Shown piece by piece: positions 1 through 22,176 of a DNA stretch of 64,000 nt. The DNA is from Dirofilaria immitis (Eukaryota > Nematoda > Chromadorea > Rhabditida > Onchocercidae), in contig JAKNDB010000107.1 in the NCBI GenBank assembly GCA_024305405.1, positions 3,038,001-3,102,000 on the forward strand. Reading direction: 5' to 3'. The notes beneath the pieces are model-generated. The model was not told where the DNA came from, did no database searches, and worked only from the letters and a program-made list of their open reading frames with translations. The first letter of the stretch is position 1; the number at the start of each line of letters is the position of its first letter. A program made the translations under genes and the position numbers.

Positions 1-79
1 TACTTGAAATTCAATTATCTTAAGTGGGAATAAAAACATGCCAGACAAATAGTGTTTCAACAATTAGAAAACGAATTAC

Positions 80-3000
80 ATCAAATCTTTTTTGCCAGAG
101 AGAATCCAGTCTGAGAGCGTTGAGAAGTCGTAGTGAGGAAATCTCCGCTTTAAGACACTATTAACGACATTCGAAATTGTATAATTCCTGAAAAAGATGC
201 ATGCACTTTTTTTTAAAGCATTTCTATTAGTTGATATAAAAATGATTACATTTTTGGATTGTGAAATTCAAATGGTTAAAACTAGATCTATAAGCATATT
301 TATAAGTCAAAATAAGGATTATATCAATTAAAATTGATAAGAATTATATCAATTGTCAACAAAAAATGATTTTATTTCTGCAAAATTATTTATTGTTAGA
401 AATTCATATTTCGGGATGACAGGAAATTTTAAAAGCATTTGCTGCATTTAACTCATTGTGTCTGCCCAACAAAATTGGTGGGAATGATTGAAAAAGTGAT
501 AACCAATTGATAAAAAGTTAGATAAATACAACGGCTGAGATAAAAGTTTGTTGCCTACTGAAATATTGGTAGCTAATATGTGAATGAGTTTTTCTGCTTT
601 CCTCTCTCCCAGATATTATCGTTTTTCACGTATGATTTTTCTTCAGCGTTTAGAAAGTCGTTCACTATGATTACATTGAATACGAAAAATATGCTAAAAA
701 TCGACAATTTTAACCCTCGATCAGTTTACTTTTTTGTTTTCTCGCTTTCACTAATTTATATAAAATATAAGACAACCGCAAAAATGAAAGATGTCATTAA
801 CTCAGAGTGCAACTGCAAAAGGATCAATTTTGATTACTGATCTCAACTCATTGATATATTTTTCATTCTTAAGACTCTTATCTAAGCAAAATCTAAAACG
901 ACTGCTGACTATTAAATTTGTTAGCAATTTTTGAATTAAATGAGTTGATAAAGTAAATAACTCAACTATTTTATTGTTTATTTTAAATTCAGTAAGAAAC
1001 CAATTCAGTTTCGTTTATGTTCGATATATTAAAATAAAACGTATATTAAATAACAAATAATAAAACAATATCAAAACATATAAACAGCAATGAGCATTAA
1101 AGTAATATAAGATTGCAACTTGTATTCGAGAATGTAACTCAATATAAGTCCAGTTAAAAGAAAATTTAAAAAAAATTACGGTTACCAACGTAATAATATA
1201 ATTATCTATAGTTGCAATCTTATATTACTTTAATGCAAAAATAGTTAAAAGAAATGAAAAGTTTTCCAAAAAGAAAAAATTACATTGAAGTTGCAGTGGA
1301 AAAAAGTCATGTTACAATACAGAATAAGTAAATGCACAGTGAAACAAAAAAATTAAGCAATCTAAAATTGTTACGGTCAAACAAGTTTGAAAGGGTCTAA
1401 CCTCAATGCAATTTCGTGTCGAAGAAAACGCCACACATTTATGAGAATTCTGCCTCTGGGAGTTGGATCTAATTCTTTTATCCAACTACTTTTTTCTCCT
1501 GTCCAGGACGATAATAATCATTAATCTCTGCAAAAACTGAATTCATGTCGCATAATAACTGAAATTTTTTTTTGTAACTTTTGGTATAATCCTGTGCATA
1601 TTATATAGATGATGCAGAAAAAATCAGTGTAGTATTCTAATTTATCCTATTCTTAACTAATTATCAATGATAAATTTGTTTATTTTAAATCGACTAGACT
1701 TTTAATTACACAGCAGTGAAGGCTCACTGAAGTCATCATAATACTACTTTCTCTTCCCTGTCTTATTCCAATTCTTTTCAATCTAACAACTCTTTACTTT
1801 TACAATTTTTCTTATCATAGCGATTAAAAGGATTAAATGAAAAGGATTTAATTTTGCTTCGTAAGAGTTTTGGAAATTTTGTAAACCATATATACTGAAG
1901 AATAAAGTTGGAAGTACCGATTGGTACGCGTGAGATTTCCGATAATAAATTTCGTCCAATGACAAGCGACCTTTCAGTTAGATAACCCCAAGAATACCGT
2001 TGAGCATTGTATCCGATAACTATATCCGGATCGTATCTGTAATTTTGTCAGTTGCAAGATTTCCTATTAGAAAGATTAATTACTAATGCTATCACTAATT
2101 ACACAATTAAACACTAATTCTATCGAAAGAAATGCTGATCCAGTATTGCATATCAGTTAAAGAAAGCCATAATTTTGAATATGCCGGAAGGAATAATGAA
2201 AAAGAAAACCTCCGAACAATATTCACAAACTCATCAAGCAGATCAATTTCGGAAGCTACGAAAGTATAAAGCTCGTTCTCTCCAACCAGCGCGTCATTCA
2301 TATTCAACAAAACACCACTCACGTTGTTTATTTCATCTTGCATGCAAAAATCCGTCGAAATTGTATAAAATATCCCCAAAATCTAAAATACATATCAAAA
2401 TATACTTCCCGAAAAATCTAGCAATTCAATACTCAAAACATTAAAATAAAGACAATCAAAAATAATTATTAGTATACCGTTACCTGATTGTGCTGTGGAT
2501 CCGGTACTGGCATTCCACGAGATGACAATGCCAGAATTTCCATAGACATCACACAAAGATGATGAATATCTACTTGTTTTGCTTCGCTAGTCTGTGGAGT
2601 TACCGAAGGGGCGACTATGCTTTGTTCCAGTTTTCTTTTGTATTTTCATACTGAAATTTTATATCAATTTCATTTCTCTAACAACATTCAGTTTATTTCA
2701 ATCAATTTCCCATTTCCTATTTTTCCCAAATTTCAATCCTTTTACTGAAGATTTACGTTGATGAAGCTGTTTTCAGTGAGTGATTCGGTAAAAACTGTTC
2801 AGCAACAACTTTCTTTCTCGGTTGGGACATATTTTCAATAAGCTCTCCTGAAGAAATACATTTTTGAAAAAACATTCTATTCATAATTTCAGATCCCATT
2901 GTACTTCTCAAATAATAAATTCCTTAGGCAATGCTTTGACCCTACAAACGTGATACAAACATTATTTGGATAATCCCATGTTAAAGTTTTCAATTAATTA

Positions 3001-6000
3001 TTCATAATGAATCTAAAATTTCTTCAAATTTTCGAAAAAAAGAAAATTCGAACCATTATCTGTAGTAAAGGATTGTTCTATATCAGATATTTGATTTATT
3101 TTTCTTCGAAAAGGTAATCGTTTAACAGGTCTCAACCACTGCTCATTTTTCGAAAACACTGGTTCCAAACTGCAAAATACTACATAAATGTTTAAAAACA
3201 TTTGTTAAAATTGCAACAGCACAAAACAAAAACCACTATACAACTACAAAAATTGAACTTCCACTGTAAGTTTTTTGCAAATGAAACTACTTTCAATTTA
3301 TATTTATAAATACACTAGGTCGACATTTTAGAATATGAATATGAATAAATGAGTAAAGAAAAGATATCTTATTAAAAAATAATTTAAATTCAAATTTGGG
3401 TTGGCTGAAGAAGACACTTACTCGTCGAGAATAATAAATTTTTGACCTTTCGGAATCCAAGTACTTTCAATATCTATTTCATAACTTCGGGCACAATTGA
3501 TGACCTCCTAAAGAATGCTATACAATAAAGCGACAGGGAAATGTTGCATAATAATTTAAAGTACATAAATACTGGAATACTGAGATCATTTGGAACACTA
3601 ACCTCATCTTCAGTCCAGTTATTGCTCCATTGAGAAAGTTCATCGCTCCCGCGACTAAAAATATCACACAACTGTTTCTTCTGTTCTACCCATTTCAAAA
3701 AGTTATTGAGACAATAAGAATGAAAAAATTGTTCAATATATAGTCTATTTCAAAAAAAAGGGTTATTTCTTTTATTTTTAAATCAATTTAATTGAAAAAT
3801 ACGCGCCTTCTAAAGGATTTACTAGAAGCAGGTATTTGGGAAGCTTTTGATGAAAATGAAAGACATGAATATTGCGATGACTCTTTCCAATTCCGTAAAT
3901 TTTCTTCTGGACAGCTGGAATTAGTCCAAGAAGTGTCCGGATTTTTGATATTTTCTGGATAATTTTCAAACAAATCATTGCTATTATTTGACTGTAAGAG
4001 ATTTCATCATTAATGTAGAATCTTGTAATATTTATATTTTATTACAGAAGAAAAAAATTTGAATCGTTTTAGAAACAAAGAAAGTCGTTGAATAAGAAAG
4101 TTGAATTAGAAAAAATAAACATCTGAACTATTTTTGAGGCGTTAAGTAAGCAAAACAATTTTCCCTAATTAATAAATATCCACGTCTATCTTTGTTAAAT
4201 TTTCTAGCCAATAATCCGCAACATTATAAAAATCCAAAAATTTACTGAACATTAACTATTACATAAACTATCAGAATCGATTACAATATTTTGAAACTGT
4301 CGTCAAACTATACCTGTTGACTACTTTCCTTTGAAGATTTTCCAACTTGAAGCAAATTCTCAATACCAGATGTATTTGAAACAATTTCATCGTCACTAAC
4401 ATTATCATTGCTAATACTTTCGTCAGAAAATTCTTCAATGAAATTTGGATCGAGATGCTGTAACTTGGATTGAAAAACTGAAACAAGTGGAAATTTATGA
4501 CAGATGAATGAAACAATGAAATAAGCAACGATGGAGTAAAACAAATACAAAGAAACCGGTACGATATTAAAAGCAAAGATTATGAATATGAGTATATGAA
4601 TAGAATATATTTCTATAAGTAATATCCGCTAGTAAGACATAAAAAAATTAAAATTTTTGAAACTAAAGTTTTCTTGAAATTAACTATGCAGAAAAATATA
4701 CTTAAACAACACAAAAGCCAAAAGCCAAAAAAGAACACAGGATTTTTAAATTTAAATATCGAGGCAAAATATGTAGCACTTATTCTTCGCGAAAATTAAC
4801 GCTTTTCAAAATTCAGGTAAACGCATACTTTTAGAATGTACCGAATTGCTAGTCGGACCATCTCCAGATTCCACTGCCTCACAAACTGTCCCAACCTTTT
4901 CTTTCAAATCGAAATCCTATAATCATTCAATTCGATGACCTTATAATGCTTTCTATCCACAAATTTTAGAAACTTCTACAATTAATGCTAAAAACTTAAT
5001 GAAATAACCTCCTGAAATTCTTGTTCATTGCCTTCTATTATTTCGTTCATTTCATCCTCAACATCCAAAAACAGTTCATCGTCAAATATACCGATTCTCG
5101 TTGTATCAAAATCATATTCAAGAGCATCATTTTTTCCAACTTTTTCACTATCTATAATTAACTTGAAACACTAAAAAAATTCACTAAACGAAATCCTAAT
5201 AAAATGAATCGATAGAAAATATCCTTTACCATTTCGAATATGGAAAGCGTCATTTTGTGTAGCGCCAAAGGAAGTAGTAGGAGCAATGCTTTTGAAAAAA
5301 GTATGTAAACGACAGAAATAATTTCTTTCTTTTTCGGTATCTATCGATGCCCTTTCTGCTAAAAATTTAATTACTAATAAAAATAATATTACAATTGAAT
5401 TTCTCATTTTAATTCAGCATCCTGCATTGTTAATTAAACTAGTCTAGCTCTCTCTGCTAGTCAGAAATATATCAAAAGCAAACAATTTAAAGTTCACAAT
5501 ATTCCTCTGTCGATATGAAAAGCACAGCAATTTTCAAACTTACTTTGTGACAATTTGCTAACCAATTCTTCGCCCCTCTTTCGATAACGTCGCTGTTCAT
5601 CCTGCCATATATAATTCAATCCCGGATTACAGAACATTTCTTAACATGATGTATATATTCGATTAAAAATATGAAAGTTCATCTATAAGATTTGTATAAT
5701 GAAAAATTATTGGATTATGAAAATTCATCAATTTTGAAAAGCTAGAAACTTGGTTCGTATTTTTTATTTCATATAAGAAGAAAAGTCTGACCTGAAGTGG
5801 AATAAAGAGAAGTATTACTGATATTTGCAGCAAAAACATCGCATTCAATAGCTACAGTAGTCGAAGGCAACAACGGTGACACCAGCTTTACACTGTAACA
5901 GGTATTATAAATAAATGAAGAGATTCTTTGACATTTTCCGAAATGTTAATTAGTGGCAAAGTTGTATTGATTCATGCATATTCCATGTTAGAAATAAAAA

Positions 6001-7658
6001 TTGTCGTTATAGGAAGAATACGAAAAGTCAAAAGGAAAAACATTAATGTTTCCAAAAATTTTGTGGTAAATATTTAAAAGAAATCTTTGTAACAAAACTA
6101 GGCAGATAAGCATTATGGGCCTCAAATATCTTTAATTCTCATCTATGAAGCTAGATTATCTCACTTGTTAACGATGTTCTCGACTTTCAAATCTTGATAA
6201 TAAAAATCTGAAAATCAACCATTTCATTTCTTTCAAGAAAAATTGATATAAAAAGAATAAGAAAAAGAGAGCATAAAAAATAGATAGATAGAACTACCTA
6301 CTACGTCAAACTCAAATAATAAATATATAAATGTTGAAAGAGAAAACTGGGAAAATAATGAATGATATACAATGGATTAATTATAAAAGTATGATATCAT
6401 TTTCGTCTCTATGAGCAAGATGCAATTAGATCCATTCTCAATGACATTCAAAATAATCAGTTTATGCAACTATGGGGCTATCATGATGATAAGACAAACC
6501 GTTGAAATTTCGTTGTGGAGATATACGGAATTGAACTGAACTGAAATTGACTAAATCCATGCCAAATATTGAATGATCTACAAAAACTGTAGAATATAGG
6601 GTACATGTGACTCATACACTTGAAATATTGAATTCTTTCTCACTTCCTGTTGTAGAGCATTCGCTATACTGAAAAAATCCGGCTTTTTTTTGAATTGGAA
6701 GCAGTTTAAAAAATTGTAAAAATAAGTGCAAATAAATGATAGAGGTAGAATATAGGATAAATACGATTTATACAATGAAGTATTGACCAGATATGCATAA
6801 AGCGCAAAACAAAATTCCAAATCTTGAATGGAGAGAAGAAGAAGCGCTAAACCGCTTCAACAGAAATATTGTGCATTTTAAACTCACATTCTAAGCTGAA
6901 GTGGATTATAACAAAGAATCTGCACAAAATTTTCATTGTCTTTGTGGTAACCATACAACGATCTGAAAGCTGAAAAGCATTATAATTTCTGCGTGCAACA
7001 GAAAGAGTTTTTCCCAGCAGTTAATTTTAATTAAAATACATTTTCCAAAAGATCTCATTCAGATTTCGAAAAAAGAAGATCCAGTTCACCTAGCAGTTAT
7101 TGGCTTGATTTGATAGATTGCAAAATCAGCATTGAATTTATATCGTGGATTGTAATGCGAAACGATTGCGTTAATTTTGTTGTGTAGCACTGAAGCAAAT
7201 TCAGGTGTAAATTGAACACCAGTTCGGATAATTATGTACGGGAATACACCATGCACATGTACGCAGCACTTTTGACCTATTAAAAATATGTGATTACAAT
7301 TTTAACTTATTAAAATCATGAACTTTTAACTCGTTAATTAAAAACAGTATAAAGGAAATTCGCAGGATGCAACAGAACATAAAAGAGAAATTCAGGAACA
7401 TCTTCTGGTACCTAATGTTTTAAATCAAGCAAATACTATTTACAGGAGTATAATAATTGCAAAATTATTTCCTGCATTAGATTTCCAATTATGATTTATC
7501 AACAAAGAAAAGTGATAATCATTTTTACCTGTCTCTAAGATACCAAACATTCGAATGATTGGTACTTTCACATTGGTACGAAGATGAGGTTTGTTAAAAC
7601 CATTTGGCTTTTCCATATAATAATCACATGTAACATTTAACATTGATAGACTTGTCAT
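80..7658 (-). CDS. REV3: DNA polymerase zeta catalytic subunit REV3, N-terminal part (runs off left edge)
   Basis: REV3 is the B-family polymerase that extends past DNA lesions with REV7. I see about 20 exons: 7658-7529, 7276-7090, 6962-6888, 6668-~6500, 5892-5792, 5639-5544, 5358-5230, 5151-5009, 4916-4829, 4477-4314, 3991-3823, 3685-3603, 3507-3422, 3169-3054, 2847-2757, ~2636-2484, 2382-2210, 2036-1918, 1498-1402 and 187-80. The start follows an acceptor-like TTGCAG near 7696. Exons 1-4 match the REV3 N-terminus (CDYYM, CCVHVHGVFPY, ESHVPYILQF, FGMDLVNF) and exon 6 matches NPGLNYIWQDEQRR. A poorly conserved Ser/Asp-rich middle follows. Exons 16-20 are the exonuclease-like domain (YDPDIVIGYN, SWGYL, INVWRFLRHE, RFPHYDFSTLSDW). 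The polymerase palm lies beyond position 1. Exon 4 has an apparent 1-nt frame break at 6582-6586. The edges of exons 4 and 16 are uncertain. The family call is firm. Confidence 0.9.
1094..1236. repeat. Perfect 26-bp inverted repeat in a REV3 intron
   Basis: Arms 1094-1119 and 1211-1236 are exact reverse complements separated by 91 bp of AT-rich DNA. They lie in the REV3 intron between exons 1498-1402 and 187-80. Symmetry stops sharply at the outer ends and I see no clear target-site duplication. It could be a very small MITE-like element or a hairpin; no coding content. Confidence 0.8.
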
Positions 7659-9370
7659 TACTATCAATCATCCAATACTATATAATTCTTTCATTCTGCA
7701 ACAAAATGATAAACAAATTAATTGAAATAATTAAATCCACATGTTAAGCTCAAGATAATAATGTCATGTTAATATTTTTCATTTAAGAAAAATGGTACAA
7801 ATTTCCATGTATTTGTATGCACTAATTATCATATATCAGCACATCAGAATGAACATAACACTCGAGAAGTCTTCAATACATTGGAATAGAAATCAAAAAC
7901 GAAATTACGGAAGGAAGCATCTAATTTTGTCAACTAATACTTTTTGCTAGAGTTAATATAATGTTTTTCTATTTTAGCTCAGTCCATATCTCGGTACTTT
8001 CATATTCCATATTTCCACTGTATTTTTGGAATTTTCTCTTTCTCTTTTGCATATTGCATTTTGCGATCTTTTTAAATCTCATACCAATCAGTAATACAGC
8101 AAAATTAGCAATAAACCAGTAAAGCCATTACGACAGAAGACAAATACTTATTTATTTCTGATTTAAATAGCAAAGTCTTTTTCATGATGCAGTCAGAATT
8201 TTTCAAAACCTTTAAAATTTTGGAAATCATATGAATTACCAATTACTTTCATATAATATGCAGTGTACATTAATTAATCAATCTAACATTACATTCAATT
8301 TTAAGCTAAATAAATTGCACAGAAATGAATCGAAATAAACAATTAAACATTCAAAGCTAAGTTATTATCAAGTAGCTTCAACATTGGATATCATAAGCAA
8401 ATTATTTATTTTAAAATGACATAAAATACAAAAAGAGGTAACACATAATAGCGAAATAACTTATGAACTAACCTAAATGATGAAATCACTAAATTCCAAA
8501 GAATACGTGCTCCTACGATGACACTATATAATTTACGTTATTATAGCAACAATTACCGGAAATGATAAAAGGAAATCTTTTATTTCAGGAATTCTTGATG
8601 CCAATTAGTTATGTCTAAAATTCCATGATCGAAATACATATAATAAACATTTTGATTGCTTAAGAATACAAATTCTCATTAAAAAACTGATTACAGTTGT
8701 ATCTGCAAAAAAATTCGAAATTTACATAAGCTTCAAAATACTAGGCGTTAATTTTATCTTAAATCTTTTGACAAATTTTAATACGACATATTAAATTTTC
8801 GAAATGTTATTTCCTTAACTTCATACTATTACACTTAAAAGTCTCCCAGTGGTTATACATAACTTTCCCCTTATAAGTTTTAAAAACTTTTTGAAGACAG
8901 CGACAATCATTAATTCAAGCACAGAAAATTGGACTAAACAGGAAAAAAGAGTAAATAAGAAATGTTTTGAAAAGGGCAATACATAAAAGAAAAAGAAAAG
9001 CTTATGGCAGTTAAAACTTTGCTTCAGTAATTGAAAACACAACATATGGAAAAAACAAGGAAACAAAAACATTCTTATCTAAAAATAACTTTTGTAAATT
9101 GTAAGATTTTTATGTTTTTATGTATCTCGCTTTATAAAATAATGACTATAAACAGTCCAATTTCACTGCTCGAGAATTGAGTTTTAATTCTTTTTAAATA
9201 ATTTTTCAGTTAATTCCTAACAGCAGATATTTTAAAATTCTTTTCCCTCATTGCAAAGTACAATTAAAAAATAAGTAATTGATATGTCATAATATAACTA
9301 AAGCTCAAAATGTTTAAATGATAAACATGATATTTTTCTAATAATTAATTATCCTCAGGAAGGAACAATA
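7659..9370. other. Intergenic gap between ASAP 3' end and REV3 start
   Basis: This 1.7 kb of AT-rich DNA lies between the ASAP stop and the REV3 start; both genes are on the minus strand. An acceptor-like TTGCAG on the minus strand near 7696 may receive a spliced leader for REV3. The open frames here are short, low-complexity and lack splice context. I see no gene or RNA. Confidence 0.6.
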
Positions 9371-18924
<9,554 letters not shown>

Positions 18925-19075
18925 TTTGTCCTCATTTCATTTTCTACAAGGATTATTTGAAAGAAAAATTTGATAATATTCACTCATATGGAAAACTTGA
19001 CTGCTAAAATTTAGTTTCTGAATTTTCGAAGAACATAACAAATATTTAAATTTTTAAACATAGATCATTTAGAAT

Positions 19076-19250
19076 ACTCTCATCTCCATCTCCTATATTA
19101 GACATACATATAGGATAATGAACTCAGATGCTAACTCTGATAAATTCTTATATTAATTGGTTTATTTAGTGGAATGAAATTATAATTATAGATTATATTA
19201 TGAAATCATAGATTTTATTAATAAATGTGTCTAATATAGGAGATGAGAGT
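19076..19250. repeat. Imperfect inverted repeat upstream of ASAP
   Basis: The right arm 19229-19250 is the reverse complement of the left arm 19076-19103, except that the left arm carries a 6-bp internal duplication (CTCCAT unit). The centre is AT-rich, about 125 bp. It resembles a small decayed terminal-inverted-repeat element. Confidence 0.6.
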
Positions 19251-21018
19251 GGAACACATCCTTATGAAATAAATAAAATTAATTAAATTAGAAATCAATT
19301 CATTAATACAAACAAACCTTGAAGAAAAATTTTAAAATCAAAATGCAGTAATACAACAATTAATAATGCGGCAACATTTCGGAAAGTTGTTTTTGGATTA
19401 AAACTATGTTAAACAGCAATCTCGTCAACCATTTCGGCAAAATAATGCTTATTCGATCAATTGATTATTCGAGAGCAATCTGAATCCATTCATATTATGG
19501 TATTATCAACATAATAATTTCTGTTTCTCAATAATAATTTTTGTTTCACTCCGACTTACCCTTCTCGACAATATTTCTTCGAGATAATTTTAATACTTCT
19601 CATAATTGTTTACTCAGTACGTCTCATTTTAACGGGTAAACGAAATTCGATAAATTCCATAATAAAGTGAGATTGCATAAATGATAACCACTTCCCAGAA
19701 TATACGACGAGAAAACATTATCAAAGGAGTTTCCTTCATTAATTCAAATTTCTACAGCCAAGCATAAATCGTGCTAATAGATACCTGGAAAGTTGAAGCT
19801 TAGAATTCTGTCGCTCCTCTTTTTTCTCCCGGATATGTCGTTGCCTTATTTATTGATAGAAATAAGAATCGATCGATAATCGCTGAGTATTTTCAAAATC
19901 TAAAATTAAAATCTGAGTGCTTCGAATGCATGATAAATTGATTGATCTGATAAGTTATTTTTTTGAATGAGACTGTTTAATTGAATTGTACTATATTGAT
20001 CAAATCTAGAATTAATAGATGATCGCTTGATAAAGGAAAATTTATAAAATCGACCATCTAGCTTTTGATAATAATAAAAATAAATTAAATCTAAGCTGGA
20101 ATTCATACTAAGCAAACATTTAAGTTCAGCAATGAGGAAGATTGACTTGGCCTGAATATAAACATCCATTGCTATATTGATTGCATCAATTGTTACAAAA
20201 TGATCAATAGCCGTATCAGAATTATTTGCATGTTTATTAAGATAAATTTGATAGAAAAAAAAACGATGTGATATGCAAAAGAATTAATTAGAAACATTAT
20301 AATTGCTATTTCCTTCGAAATATTTAATATTTAATTCTCATTTTTGTTCTTCTTTTCTTGATCTCGAGACTTTTCCCCTAATTTCCGACCTATTATTCTT
20401 GAGGAAGAAGCGAGAATAGATTATTATCTCAAATCAGTTAGCAATTTATATTTGGACATTCAGAATGGAGAAATTAGCCCTAGGTTTCTAACTTAATTTG
20501 GCTTCAAAAATTTTGAAAAATCAATTTCTAAGCTGAAACATAAGCTAAATAAATGAGGGCAAAGCAATCTACATTATCCAAAAATGCTCATTTTGAATAA
20601 TTAGTCTATCACGTGGATCCAGTAACCTTAAATATTTGCCAGAAGGCAAATAAGCAACACCTGCCTACTCCCAAAAATTCTTCATTGCTTAAAAACAAAA
20701 GGAAAAATCGATAAATCTATCCAGTGATTACATGGACATTTTTAATCGGAATGATTCATCATGTTTCCGGTTACCAGAAGATACATCATCTATAAAATTT
20801 TATCGATAAAGAGAATGCTCCGAAATATATAACGGAAAGGTAAAGGTTAAAGATCACTAAGATAAAAAAGTTCAGTGATAAATTGGTTCATCAACATCTG
20901 AAGAATTTCAATGTTCGGCTATAGCATCTCTCCAAACATGATCTTTAGCTGAATGAATAATTTCATTTTCAAAGAGGACGAACTGAATCACTGGCAGGTT
21001 TGAGATGATGCAATTGGA

Positions 21019-21050
21019 TAATGATGATGATGATGATGATGATGATGATA

Positions 21051-21083
<33 letters not shown>

Positions 21084-21142
21084 GTAATGATAATGGTAAT
21101 AATAATAATAACAACAAAAATAATAATAGTAACAATAATAGC

Positions 21143-21175
<33 letters not shown>

Positions 21176-21200
21176 GATGATGAGAGTGATGAAAATAATA
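21019..21200. repeat. GAT/AAT trinucleotide microsatellite
   Basis: This is a run of GAT triplets with AAT, GGT and AGT interruptions, followed by AAT/AAC runs and a second GAT block. It produces spurious open frames on both strands (poly-Asp/Asn, poly-Met/Ile, poly-Leu/Ser). No splice signals or neighbouring exons support translation. Confidence 0.9.
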
Positions 21201-22125
21201 GTAATATTGTTGATTATAGGGCGTCGTTGATACGATAGAGAAATGATGCGAACTGCAACATAATCATGCTGCCATTACAATTACATGCTGTGATATGCAA
21301 AAAAAAATTTCATCGCATTCATTTGTTCAATTCATTTTCGTAAATGTGAACCTTTTAAAAGAATCAATCAATTTTGAAAAAGTTTAATTAATTAAATAAT
21401 CTTTGAACTATATTTTCATAAAGATTGTACGAGATGAAATGTTAGTTAAGATAAATCAATTTATAATTATCTGGAATTTTCATGCCTATTTTAGATAACA
21501 TTTCTCGTCATGTATATTTCTCTCTTTTCCAATAAACTTTAAACTTTTAGCATTCAAGATCAGATCGATAATCGATAATTCAATCGAATCAAGACTACAT
21601 GACAACCATACAGCATTTATTATCCAAAAAAAAAAAGATTGTGTTGTTTATTTCACTTAAAAATGTTAAATATTCCGAAGATTAAACATTTCTTGGAATC
21701 TACTCTAATTGCGTTTTTGTTTGCGATATCGCTATTAGAATATATAAACTATAAGCGATATCGAATAAATATGTGCATCAGAAACTAAAAAACAATTCCG
21801 CTCTAAAGAGAATAATCAAATTGTGATCAATAATAATAATAGTAGGCAATGTCATGACATATCGCATAACTTAGTATTCTCGAGAATTGTATACTCGCAA
21901 ACAATCTCTATACAATTCTCTCATCTTTCTCATTTATTTTTCATATGTTTGTATTTCAGTATCACAATATTTCCCGCATATAAGAAAATATTTAAATTAC
22001 ATATTATCTATGCTGCAATGCATAACCTTGCATAATGATGATTCACCGAGAAATGCCATAAGATAACAATCATCGCACTTAATAATCATTATGTGATTAA
22101 TGTGGATATATTGGTACCATGCTAG

Positions 22126-22176
22126 ATGATAAAAGTACTGATATCATGGTAAATGATAAAAGTGCTGACATCATGA
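22126..22176. repeat. 27-bp tandem pair
   Basis: Two adjacent copies of an ATGATAAAAGT-x-CTGA-x-ATCATG unit begin at 22126 and 22153 and differ at a few bases. Each unit has partial dyad symmetry (ATGAT...ATCAT). Non-coding. Confidence 0.7.

Noticed and set aside
3778..3978. Alternative reading frame of REV3 exon 11 starting MICLKIIQK
   Set aside because: The other frame, from an acceptor at 3991, joins in phase with both neighbours and has the Ser-rich character expected of the REV3 middle region.
8821..9072. 83-codon minus-strand frame in the REV3-ASAP gap
   Set aside because: Phe/Leu-rich low-complexity translation with no family resemblance and no flanking splice phase.
20908..21238. 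Poly-Asp/Asn, poly-Met and poly-Ser/Leu open frames
   Set aside because: All come from reading one GAT/AAT microsatellite in different frames; there are no splice sites or neighbouring coding exons.
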